From NCBI GenBank assembly GCA_019426215.1, contig CM033403.1:2671001-2735000 (forward strand): 64,000 nt of DNA. The letters are read 5' to 3'. Numbering within the stretch: the first letter of the stretch is position 1; the number at the start of each line of letters is the position of its first letter. Under the pieces are notes generated by a model. The model was not told the origin of the DNA, searched no databases, and worked only from the letters and a program-made list of their open reading frames with translations. This DNA is from Buddleja alternifolia (Eukaryota > Streptophyta > Magnoliopsida > Lamiales > Scrophulariaceae). This document shows, in pieces, positions 10,850 through 20,442 of the stretch. The position numbers were made by a program, and so were the translations under genes.

Positions 10850-11510
10850 GATTGGGATTCTCTTTTCTTTAAAAATGTGTATTATTTCTCTCAAGATTTT
10901 TTGATGTTTTTGTTGTTTTTTGGGGCCAAAATAAACCATTTTCAAAGTTTGGGGACTAAAGATAAATATATTGAAAACATAGGGACCTTTACACAAGATT
11001 TGGATAGTTCCAATATCCAGTATTTACGTAGTATAGGTGTATTGTGACAAAGCATGTGCCTCTTATCATTAGTAAGGGTAGTTTGGTCTTTTACAAGCTA
11101 AAGGGTCCCACAAAAGCATATGTTTGAATAGTGGAATGGGATGGAGCGTATGCATTTTTCCTTTGTGCCTTATAAGGACTTTCACCTTATTTACCCAATT
11201 TATAGCGTAGATATTTTGAAAAAATTGGGGCATTTTGGTCTTTATATTGGTATATGAAATGTAAATATATTTGGGGAGAAATATGTCTCTTTTCTAAATT
11301 CACATGGAGATTAATTGCCTTTTGTTTTTTCACACAGACTTTTTTGTTCTTTAGGTGTTTCACACCGGACTCATTGCAATTTACAATTTACTTTGTTGTT
11401 AACTTTAATTTTTCTTTAGTAATTACTTTTAATAATTAATAGTTATATATTACTACTATATATAAAAGGCAACACCTCAAAACTACAAAACATTTTCGTT
11501 GTCCTTCATT
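10850..11510. other. AT-rich stretch upstream of pararetrovirus ORF1
   Basis: No gene is seen. Part of it may still be viral leader, since the region between the primer site and ORF1 has to lie at this side of the insertion. Phrases such as 'tttggggactaaaga' resemble non-autonomous plant repeats. Confidence 0.4.
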
Positions 11511-11529
11511 TTATTTTTTAGTTTTTTGG

Positions 11530-11720
11530 GAAAATTATTAGAACTCTTATAAAATGAACATTAATATCCAAAAAATCCATGATAATATATTTCAATATGC
11601 TCCCTTTTATATCCAAAAAAACTACATAAAAAATGGGAGGAGTAGAGTAGAATCTAAATTCATCATCAAGAGAGGCTCCATATTTTGCCAAACAATCTGC
11701 CAACAAAATTACAAATTTAG
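11530..11720 (-). pseudogene. LINE retrotransposon, RNase H tail fragment
   Basis: On the minus strand a short frame begins with LADCLAKYGASLDDEF followed by a hydrophobic Pro-Pro segment. This ADxLAKxGA plus acidic-aromatic pattern is the usual end of the RNase H domain in plant L1-type LINEs. Only about 60 residues remain, and no RT was found nearby. A chance match is possible but the motif order is typical. Confidence 0.45.
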
Positions 11721-12238
11721 TCCCATAAGATAAAGTCGATTGAGAACTAGTCTCACAGTTTAGATCATTTTAGAAATAGTACTAATATATTGGAAAAGTT
11801 GCAATGTTCGTCATTTTCTTAAGTAACATTAGTCTCACACTTTATTTTCCGTTAAAGACTAATGAAAAAATTAACGGAGTTGAGCATTCTATTGGTTTTA
11901 GCGGAATGATCAACTCAAAATTGTATTTTACCCCCTAATCAATATATCTTGCATCAAACACCCTCGAACCACGATTTTTGTCACTTACCCCTAGAAATAA
12001 AAAACCACAAAATAATTGTCTTCCCCAATTTCCATCGTTACGCATGACGCCCCCACTCCAAAGAAGTTGGGATAAAGTTCAAGATCCGAAAGATTTTCTA
12101 TTCAATCAATGTGATATTATGATTTATTTACACTCATCCATTTTCATGTGAGCCTGACTAAATTATGAATTAAAAAAGAAGCTGTGATTAAGTTCAAGAG
12201 CCGAAAGATTTTCTATTCAATCAATGTAATATTATATA
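11720..12238. other. Non-coding; holds first copy of a tandem duplication
   Basis: No gene is seen. About 12,075-12,175 and 12,192-12,238 are two copies of the same sequence (the phrase 'ccgaaagattttctattc' occurs in both). The second copy is cut by the gypsy element and resumes at 22,657 ('acactcatccattttcatg'). Confidence 0.7.
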
Positions 12239-12773
12239 TGATGAGTATAAAATATTCATCCCTCTACTCTCCAGGTCAATGGTCAGCAATATACTGCTAC
12301 TGTTGAGTATTAAATAATAAATAGCATAACCAGGTCGGGTTAGGACCCGACCCGGTTTGTCGAACCGGGTCACACATGTGACCTAAATCCAATCATTCCT
12401 TGACACCTGTTCAGTCTCAACATGCCTAGTTATCACATCATGAATAGTGGTTATCTTATCACATATAAATACCCCCTCTTGTTCATTTATGAGGGGGACA
12501 AGTGATAAATTCTCTAAAATACTGTTCAGCTATACAAAGGAAATATACATATAAAATCGTGATAAATAGTTAGCCTCGTATCGTACGAAGCCATTGCTTA
12601 TATCAGAGAAAAATTATCTGGAACTATGCATAGACTTGATCCTATATAAACAGGTACGTAGGCAGCTTGATTTTATCAAGTTCAGTCTATAATATAATAT
12701 ATTGTTGTGTGATTTTGACTCTCTGGGGTCGTTGGATTTGCCTCGTTCTTCTCGACGAAAATGAGACCGATCA
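12239..12773 (+). repeat. 5' LTR of the gypsy element
   Basis: The LTR carries a TATA box (ATATAAAT, 12,463-12,470) that would drive the genomic RNA. A cluster of three consecutive palindromes lies at 12,333-12,383: GTCGGGT/ACCCGAC arms, GACCCGG...CCGGGTC arms and GGTCACA/TGTGACC arms. It is the most GC-rich part of an otherwise AT-rich LTR. Confidence 0.93.
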
Positions 12774-12775
12774 TT

Positions 12776-12793
12776 TGGCGCCGTCTGTGGGAA
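12776..12793 (+). promoter_or_regulatory. Primer-binding site of the gypsy element
   Basis: TGGCGCCGTCTGTGGGAA starts two bases after the 5' LTR. The TGGCGCC start is the usual complement of a tRNA 3' end in Tat/Athila-type elements. The exact tRNA was not determined. Confidence 0.75.
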
Positions 12794-12821
12794 AACTGTT
12801 TCCTGTGGTTAAACAGGTACA

Positions 12822-14540
12822 ATGGAAGCAGTAGGTCAGAAACGAGGAGAAGATGTGGTAATAGAGTCTCAGGGATCACCATTGGGAGACCCCCAGCAAG
12901 AGCTCGGAGTGGAGCCGTCGCAGGAGAGGTTGATTACGATGACTGAGGCAGAGTTCAATGGAAGGATGCAAGAGTGGGGGCAGAAGTTCCTACAAGAACA
13001 AATGGCTAAGATGCCACCGACGCCAAACGTGAGGACTGCTCATCCCACCCTAGCTATCCCAGGACGGCAATTCCCAGAACTCGACCCAGAAAAGGAACAA
13101 GGGGAAGATGGCCGCGATACAGGGGCACGCCGAAGGCTGTTTCATGAACCTAACCCGAGAAGGAAACAGGGTGGAACGAGCCGAGGTGAAGGGGACCGAA
13201 GAGGTGAAAGGGAAGGGAGTCCATATGAGGCATGAAGCGACGCTAATTCAGCACAGCGTGAGAGAGTCAGAGTCGAGATAGAGCCTGGCGAGGTAAGGCA
13301 CATGGAGGTGCTGCAGAGGCGGATGACCCAGGTACCAATGCTACAGCGTCGTAATTCACCCTTCCATGTAGATATTCTGTCGAAAGCTATGCCGTTGAAT
13401 TTCAAGGTACCGGATCTTCCGAACTACGATGGAACTCGGGATCCTAGGGAACATGTGGTCACTTTTGAAACGATGATGGTGTTGCATAATTTAAGTGATG
13501 CAGTGAATGCAAAAGTTTTCCCGACTACCTTTGTGGATCGAGCTTTGGATTGGTTCATCAATCATTCCCCAGGTACAATTGTAACGTATGAACAATTTAT
13601 TCGAAAATTTGAAAATCATTTCACTAGTAAGGCTAGAGCGGTGAAGTCAGTGTCGACTTTGTTGGGGATAAGGCAGCGAGAAGAAGAGACGCTGAGGGAG
13701 TTCGTAGACATGTTTAATGACAAAGCCCTAGATGTACAAGGTGTGCAGCACGAGGTAATTCAGCAGTTGTTTATCAATGGCTTGAAGGAAGGACCATTGG
13801 CTGGAGCGTTGATACGAAACCCTCCTGTGGATCAGGAGGGCATGATGATCCTTGCAAGGCAGTATATACATGAAGAGGAGGTTTATAGAATTAAGAGGGC
13901 CGAGAAGAAGGTGTCGAAACAGAATAAAGAGCAACAAGAGCGACGTGGAATGCCGAGATCCGACAAGGATCAAGAACGGCAACCGCGATATGCAAAATAC
14001 AAAAGTTACACACCTTTAAAAACGACACGGGGAAAAGTCCTAATGGCCATAGAAAATTCAAAGTTGGTTGTTTGGCCTAAGAAGATGAAATACGATCCAA
14101 AAAGGAAAAATAGCCATAAATATTGTCGCTTTCACAAGGACAATGGTCATGACACTGAAGATTGTTTTTAGTTAAAAGATGAGATCGAGAGGTTAATTAA
14201 CCAAGGATACTTGCATGAATTCGTTGACAAGGCCCGAGAGGCCGAAGCGAAAAAGCAAGGAGAAGGGACACGACGAGACCACAGGTCTAGAAGTTGATCC
14301 CGAGAACGAGGAAAGGAGGCGGAGAGAGGCAGAGGTCGGAAACATGATGATAATAGATATCGTGATGACCGGAAGAATCTACCTCGACATGATGAGAAAC
14401 GGACTCATGAAGTTCAAAATAATCCACAAATTTGGGGTGAAATTCATACCATTGCAGGGGGTCCCTCATACGGAGACTTCCAGAGTGCACAAAGAAGACA
14501 CCTTCGTGAAGTACGAGCCCATGAAAAAAGAAGTGAATCA
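12822..14540 (+). pseudogene. Gypsy gag (capsid/nucleocapsid), three stops
   Basis: The frame starts at an ATG at 12,822 and is continuous with protease and RT. The N-terminal 160 codons are polar and low-complexity. The retrotransposon Gag core follows from about 13,380 (PLNFKVPDLPNYDGTRDPREH, then ALDWFINHSPGTI and FENHFTSKARAVKS). Near the end is a CRFHKDNGHDTEDCF zinc-binding motif (14,125-14,168). Gag forms the particle and binds RNA. In-frame stops are TGA at 13,233-13,235, TAG at 14,169-14,171 right after the knuckle at a conserved Gln position, and TGA at 14,295-14,297. Beyond that the linker contains GGPSYGDFQSAQRR, a motif that precedes the protease in these elements. Confidence 0.88.
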
Positions 14541-15302
14541 TTGCTTGTAATGAATGTTACTTCAAGTCGCAATGCTATTAGCTTCGATGACCACGATTAT
14601 GAAGGAGTGATACGACCTCATGACGATCCAATGGTGATCACAATGAATGTGGCAAACTTCTCTATCCACAGAGTGTTGGTAGACAGTGGCAGTTCTGCAG
14701 ATATTCTATTCTTACATGTGTTGAGGAAAATGAACTTTAATGAAAATAAACTTACCCCTGTAAATACTCCTTTGAAGGGGTTCGGAGGGGGAGAAGTCGT
14801 CCCTTTGGGGACGATCAATTTACCCGCCTCGTTGGGATATGAACCCAGGAGAAAAACTGTCATGATGAAGTTCTTGGTGGTGGATGCACCTTTTTCCTAT
14901 AATGCAATTATAGGTCGACCTGGATTGAATCTGTTCGAAGCCGTGGTGTCGACCATACACCTGAAGTTGAAATTCATGACTAGTGGTGGGGTCGCAGTAG
15001 TACGGTGCGACCAACAGGTGGCCAGGGAGTGTTACACTATGTCTTTGAAAGAGGACAAAAGTGAAAAGCAAAAAAAACTGGGAATGGTAGAAGGTAATGC
15101 TACACCCATCGAGGAAATGGAACAAGATCCCGAAAAAAGACCTCGTACAAAGTCTGGAAGAGTCGAGCCAATGGAACATAAAACTGTTAAATTGTTCCCT
15201 GGAGACTCAATCAGATGTACCAAAATAGGGTCTCAGATGCCGGAGGGATTAGAAATGATGATTATTGGCTTCTTTAGGGAGAATTCCGATATGTTTGCCT
15301 AG
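14541..15302 (+). pseudogene. Gypsy aspartic protease and linker
   Basis: This section continues the gag frame. It contains the retropepsin-like catalytic site VLVDSGSSADIL at about residues 46-57 and the second conserved patch AIIGRPGLN near residue 125, both intact. The enzyme cleaves the polyprotein in the particle. The C-terminal part is charged and leads into the RT. The frame ends at TAG 15,300-15,302, in the position where related elements have the Trp of a conserved FAW motif. Confidence 0.9.
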
Positions 15303-16736
15303 CGGGCTTCGGACTTCAAAGGAATCGACCCCGAAGTGATAGTACATCGTCTGAACATGGACCCTAAAGCAAAATCGGTGAAGCAGAAATGCAGGAATTT
15401 TGGGCCGGAACAGAATGCAATAATAGAAGCAGAAGTGAATAAGCTGCTTGAGGTGAATTATATCCAAGAAATTCAGTTCACGGATTGGCTGGAAAATGTG
15501 GTGCTTGTACCCAAGTCCGGAGGTCAATGGCGTATGTGTGTGGATTTTACTGATTTAAACAAGGCTTGTCCACGTGATCCGTACCCATTGCCTCGTTTTG
15601 ATCTCCTCGTGGATTCAACGGCTGGGTGTGCTCTCTTGAGTATGATGGATCCATATCAAGGTTTCAATCAGATCATGATGGCACCAGAAGATAGGGACAA
15701 GACTTCTTTCGTTACAGCGAAAGGGGTATACTGTTACAATGTGATGCCCTTCGGGCTAAGAAACTCCGGAGCGACATATCAAAGATTGGTGAACACAATG
15801 TTCCGAGAAGAAATCGGGAAGACTATGGAGGTCTATGTTGACGATATGTTAGTTAAAAGTATAAAGGAGAATGAGCACCTAAATCATCTGCGAACTACCT
15901 TCCAGACTATGCGTGAGTACGGTATGAAGCTAAACCCGAAGAAGTGTACTTTTGGAGTCAGAGGGGGAAAATTCCCGGGATTTATGGTGACGGAGCGTGG
16001 CATCGAGGCCAATCCGGAGAAGATAAAAGCGGTAGTGGAGATGCAATCCCTGAGATCTGTAAAAGAGGTTCAGAAGTTAATCGGAAGAATGGCTAGTCTC
16101 AGCAGATTTATATCAAGGTCCACAGATCGTGGTCTACATTTCTTCAAAATCCTAAAAAAGGTAAAAAATTTCTAATGGACAGAGGAATGTGAGAGAGCAT
16201 TTCAAGAATTAAAATGGTATTTGACCTTTGCTCCGTTGTTAACGAAGCCAGTGGTCGGAGAACCTCTTATGTTATACTTAGCTATATCCGACGAGGCAGT
16301 AAGTGCTGTTTTGCTTCGTGAACAGGAAGGGAATCAACAACCAGTCTACTACATCAGTAGAACGGTGCAGGGAGCTGAGAAGAAGTACATTCAAATTGAA
16401 AAATGGGCATTGGCCCTGGTCACTGCGCCTCGTAAGTTGCGACCCTACTTTCAGTGACATCATATTGTGGTACTAACTGATCAACCGCTGAGCAAATTTT
16501 GGCAAAACCTGATGTTTCAGGGCGCCTCGTAAAATGGGCTGTCGAACTTGGTGAATTCTCAATCGAGTACAAGCCACGAACCGCCGTAAAAGCACAGGCA
16601 TTGGCAGATTTTATTGTCGAAATGACAGTAAACGATGAACCTGACAATGCTCCTTCTGGCCCATGGCTGCTTTATGTTGATGGCTCATCCATGACCCAGA
16701 AGAGGGGCATAGGTGTATGGTTACGAGACCCAGAAG
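15303..16736 (+). pseudogene. Gypsy reverse transcriptase, RNase H, first part of second RNase H
   Basis: RT landmarks run in order: WRMCVDFTDLNKACPRDPYPLP near 15,530-15,595, SMMDPYQGFNQI near 15,640, MPFGLRNSGATYQ near 15,745 and the catalytic YVDDMLVKS near 15,835. The RNase H (connection type, PVVGEPLMLYLAISDEAVSAVL, then ALALVTAPRKLRPYF) follows. After that comes the start of a second, archaeal-type RNase H (LLYVDGSSMTQKRGIGVWLRDPEG). Breaks are TAA 16,173-16,175, TGA 16,455-16,457 and a one-base loss near 16,494. The frame runs into a canonical 5' splice site at 16,737. Confidence 0.9.
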
Positions 16737-16948
16737 GTACAATAATTAATTATATTGCATAACGAAAACTTTGCGTCAGAAGCAAAGTAATCATTACTTA
16801 TAAAAGTAAGGACTCAACGAAGCTTAGCTTCGTAAAAGCAAAAAGCACAGTAATCACTACTTACGCTTCGTAATTAACGAATAACTGCCTGCGGCTATAT
16901 TAAAATTGCTCTTAAGTTAAAGAAATAAATTGCAATTCTTCAATGCAG
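16737..16948 (+). other. Apparent spliceosomal intron inside the second RNase H
   Basis: The 212-base segment begins GAAG|GTACAA and ends TTCAATGCAG|GC. Removing it joins the codons for Pro-Glu-Gly directly to Asn-Asp-His-Glu and the NNEAEYEALV motif with no gain or loss of residues compared with the usual spacing of this domain (phase-1 intron). The segment itself has stops in the host frame and is AT-richer than the exons. It holds a palindrome CGAAGCTTAGCTTCG near 16,819 and two near-copies of 'agtaatcattactta'. An inserted small transposon removed by chance splicing is an alternative. Confidence 0.7.
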
Positions 16949-17334
16949 GCAATGATCATGAATTTTCTATCAAGCTAAATTTTGAGGTAACCAATAACGA
17001 AGCGGAATACGAAGCCTTAGTGACGGGCTTAGAGATGGCAAAGATCATGAAGGTGAAACATTTGAATGCATATACAGACTCTCAGCTCGTAGCGAATCGG
17101 ATCTTGGGTTCGTATGAAACGAAGGAACGGAGTCTCATATTATATTTGAAAAAGGTGAAGGAATTGATGAATGAATTTGAAAAGATAAATATCTACCAAA
17201 TTCCACGAGGTGAAAATGAGAGAGCTGATGCCCTTTCAAAATTTGCAAACCCAATTATTGGAATGAAAAGTCGGACGGTTACCCTGTTGGTACCGAGAAG
17301 TCAAAGATCTTGTCAAACGAAGCTACAGAGGTGA
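16949..17334 (+). CDS. Gypsy second (archaeal-type) RNase H, 3' exon
   Basis: This exon supplies the rest of the additional RNase H: FEVTNNEAEYEALVTGLEMAK with the catalytic Glu, then LNAYTDSQLVANRI with the catalytic Asp, and the closing IPRGENERADALSKFA with the last Asp. Together with VDGSS in the upstream exon all catalytic acids are present. The domain helps remove RNA template and marks the Tat lineage. The frame slides into another frame around 17,300-17,330, before the integrase. Confidence 0.88.
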
Positions 17335-18584
17335 TGGTTACAGTCAGTGAGGCGAGCTGGAAAGACGAGATAAAATTATACCTGTTGAAGGGGGAATTAC
17401 CCGAGGATCGTAACAAGGCCCAAAGGATCGTATATAGAGCTTCGAGATTCACAATTATTGATGAGGAGCTCTATAAACGATCCTCGACTGGCCCACTATT
17501 GCGTTGCCTCACTCCTTCCGAAGCAGGGTATGTGATGAGAGAAATTCATGAAGGAAGTTGTGGAAACCACTCAGGGGGTCGTGCATTGGCCCAAAAGATA
17601 TTGAGGCAGGGATACTATTGGCCGATGTTGGTGAAGGATGCCTCTGATTTTACCAAAAAATGCACAGAATGTCAGTTGAATTCGAACATATTGCATCGTC
17701 CGACTACTGAAATGGAGCCAATTAAGATTGCTTATCCATTTGATCAGTGGGGGATAGATATCTTGGGTCCTTTTCCTCCTGCCGCGGGGCAAAGAAAATT
17801 TATTATTGTGGCGGCGGAGTATTTTACGAAGTGGGTTGAAGCCGATGCAGTGGCAAAAATAACGGATCACGAGGTAATGAAGTTCTTGTGGAAAAATATT
17901 GTGTGCAGATTTGGGATCCCTCGTGTCCTAATCTCAAACAATGGGACCCAATTTAATAGTAAAAACGCGGTGAAATTGTGTGAAGAATTAAAAATCCAAC
18001 AGAACTTCACAGCGGTAGGCAATCCCCGGGCCAATGGACAGACTGAGGTCGCAAACAGGACAATTCTTTAGCACCTTAAGGCTAGGATCGAAGGGAAGAA
18101 AGGTAACTGGGCCGAAGAATTACCTGGAACTCTATGGGCATATCGTACAACGCCGAGGACATCGACAAGAGAATCTCCTTTTTGTCTTGTATATGGTTCG
18201 GAAGCGGTGATTTCCGCCGAGATTGGAATGGTGTCGTACAGAGTACGCTCTTATGACACCGAGGAGAACACAGAAGCTAGGGCATACGAACTGGATGTTG
18301 TTGAAGAACTGAGGGATAGAGCCTATGCCAGGATTCTAATGCAAAAGGAAACAATGGCAAGAGCTTATAACAAGAGAGTAACACCACGAAGTCTACAGAT
18401 CGGAGATCTTGTTTTGAAGAAAGTTGAGGTGTCGAGGCATGTGGGAAAACTCGACCCAAATTGGGAGGGACCTTTTAAGGTCATAAAATTAACAAAGAAA
18501 GGGACTTATAGGCTACAAGATCTAGAGGGGAAAGATCTGCCTCATCCTTGGAATATTCAGAACCTACGAAGGTTCTATGCTTAA
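17335..18584 (+). pseudogene. Gypsy integrase with chromo-like C-terminus
   Basis: The integrase inserts the cDNA. Its zinc-binding HHCC domain is present (EIHEGSCGNHSGG ... CTECQ), then the catalytic core with WGIDILGPFP (first Asp), ISNNGTQF and CEELKIQQ (Glu). The second catalytic Asp, normally in ISDNGTQF, is Asn here, which would abolish activity. A TAG at 18,069-18,071 follows EVANRTIL at a position that is usually Gln. The remaining frame to 18,584 holds the WAYRTTPRTSTRESPF region and the C-terminal GDLVLKKV...GKLDPNWEGPFKV fold. The end is a TAA after RRFYA. Confidence 0.92.
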
Positions 18585-18754
18585 AACTCATGGGAAGTCT
18601 ACCCCTCTTTTTGCATAGGGAGACTTGATCTTGTATACATGTACTCATCTTTTGCTTCTAATGGTATACATATACATTTTTGGCGTGAAATTATGAGAGT
18701 GCAATATTCATACATATTATATGTTGCCTCATTGAAAGAAATAGTAAAAAACAA

Positions 18755-18865
18755 GCAACTGTTGATAAATTCTACGAAGCAACTGTTAAAAGGCTAACGT
18801 TAACTGAAATCTACGAAGCAAATGTTCAAGGCTAGCGTTAATTGAATGCTACGAAGAGGTTCAGC
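18755..18865. repeat. Short tandem repeat in the gypsy 3' region
   Basis: A unit of about 40 bases starting TCTACGAAGCAACTG and ending in AACGTTAACTGAA is present about two and a half times with a few changes. Tat elements often carry such repeats downstream of integrase. The ACGAAGC word also recurs in the LTR and in the intron. Confidence 0.65.
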
Positions 18866-19651
18866 AGATGTTTAGCAGCTAATTCATCTAAAGCAAGAAA
18901 CAATTCATAAAGTTTAAAAACAAAACGGTGACAAGACGAACTAATTGTTCCTTAATACCAAATAAGTGAAATCCTAATCTAAATATTCTCGGCAACAGAA
19001 GCTTGAGCCGTCTCGTTAATATCTTCTCTCTCAGCAATTGGACCCAGAGGATCGAATTCGGGGAAGGAAACAACTGGTGGGCTGGGATCAGCACAAGAAT
19101 CTCGAAGAGGAGGGGAAGCCACGAACTTTTGAGCAAAATCTTCGTCGTTGAAATCCTCCTGCAGGATTTTCTCTCTCTTCAAATAATCAAGTGCTTTTAC
19201 GAAGCCATCGAAGAGAACCTCTCTTCAAATCCACCAACCTCTCGAAGGCAACAGAGCTTTTGAAATCTTGAGCAACTTCGAAGTGAGTCTGCCTCTTTAT
19301 CTCTTGGAATTCCTCTGACGCTAAGAACCTGGACCTACCCTCAGCCAACCCAGATTGGAACTCCACCTCTTTGGCCGATTGCATGCTAACTTCCAGCTTC
19401 TACAAATCCGAACGGAGTTCCTTCATCTGCTCCCGTAGGGAGTTGGCTTTGAAGGTGCGAGCATCTAATTGCTTCTCGAGCTTGGCCTTCCTATCATTGA
19501 GGAATGCAGTAGCTTCGGAGGCTGCAGCTTGGGCCTCCGTCAACTCGCTTTGCAACTTGAGCCTCTGTTCCTTGAATTCAGCGTCAGAAGTAAGTTTCCG
19601 ATTGCGCCAAAAGGAGAGACCAAGGGAAAGCTGGTGCAAGCAGAGAGCAAT

Positions 19652-19733
19652 CTGGAAGAAAAGCAATACCGGTGTTAAAACAAATTAGATTCGAACTAGA
19701 GAAAAATGAAATCAAGCAATACGAAGGAATTAC
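19652..19733 (-). other. Intron 2 of the antisense gene
   Basis: The segment begins TCTAAG|GTAATT and ends TTCTTCCAG|ATTGC on the minus strand, 82 bases long. It joins two coding stretches in the same frame in phase 0, with a pyrimidine-rich acceptor. Confidence 0.75.
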
Positions 19734-20356
19734 CTTAGAAGTGTCCTCGAAACCCTGTTGCTCTATGATAGTATGGGGAAGAGAGGCGAAGCTGGCCTTG
19801 TCCTTTGGCAAAATGATGCCTTGAATCAACTCTGAGGCCGTTAGTGACCTCGATGGCCCCGTGATGGAACTGTCATCATAAACACGCCAATTTGGAGTGA
19901 CGGAAGTTTTGCTTCAATTTATGTATGGGCGGTCACGACCCCCTGTAGCCTCGGCCCTATCCCTTGACCAAATTGTTTTGAACTTCTCCACGAGCCGAGC
20001 CACGGAGGTCTCATGGAGATCACCAAGAGTTGAAGTTCCCAGTTCGGGGCTATACCCAGTCCCGTCAAACCTTCTCTTCTTCCTTAACTCGCCTACTGCA
20101 GAACCCACGGGAGAGGATGGGTTCGTGCGGGAGCCCTCTGATATCTCGACCACTGGATCCCTCAGAGGTCCTGCCTCGTTTAGAGGAGGAACGTCATAAA
20201 CCGGCTCATCGTGGAGGGGAGGCTCAGATGCACCCCCACTGGGAGTAGGAGCATGATGATGTGCCCTCGTTGCTGCAGCGGGGGCACCTCGCCTAGTCTT
20301 CCCGGTAGCACGTTTTGCCAGATTTCTCTGCATACGAGCCACCTTTTCTGCCATGC

Positions 20357-20442
20357 CTGAAAGAAAACGACAAAAACAAAATAAATACGATGAAATAAAA
20401 TTAAGCTATGAGGCTACGAACTAAGCTAAGTACGATGCTTAC
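20357..20442 (-). other. Intron 1 of the antisense gene
   Basis: The 86-base segment begins GAGTTG|GTAAGC and ends GTTTTCTTTCAG|GCATGG on the minus strand. The donor, pyrimidine tract and acceptor are near consensus, and the join keeps the reading frame. Confidence 0.8.

Larger units (their letters stand above)
2330..10850 (-). mobile_element. Endogenous pararetrovirus (Caulimoviridae), near full length
   Basis: A roughly 8.5-kb integrated plant pararetrovirus lies on the minus strand. From high to low coordinates it holds ORF1, a coiled-coil ORF2, movement protein, coat protein with a CCHC knuckle and a second Cys motif, aspartic protease, reverse transcriptase, RNase H and a viroplasmin-domain ORF, followed by a TATA box and a tRNA-Met primer site. 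The order of the first part is that of badnavirus-type genomes (known from the family); the trailing viroplasmin ORF is known from caulimovirus-like genera. There are no LTRs and no integrase, as expected for this family. The primer site lies after the last ORF, so the circular genome was opened between the primer site and ORF1. Many stops and frameshifts make it defective. Both outer boundaries are estimates, and genus placement is left open. Confidence 0.88.

Noticed and set aside
13142..15527. Minus-strand frames at 13,142-15,527
   Set aside because: They are shadows of gag, protease and RT on the plus strand.
16762..16930. Small MITE inserted in the gypsy pol in place of an intron
   Set aside because: No target duplication and no terminal inverted repeat were found, whereas consensus splice sites restore the protein exactly. 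It remains the main alternative.
19003..20248. Plus-strand frames at 19,003-20,248
   Set aside because: They mirror the spliced antisense gene on the minus strand, which has the motifs and splice sites.
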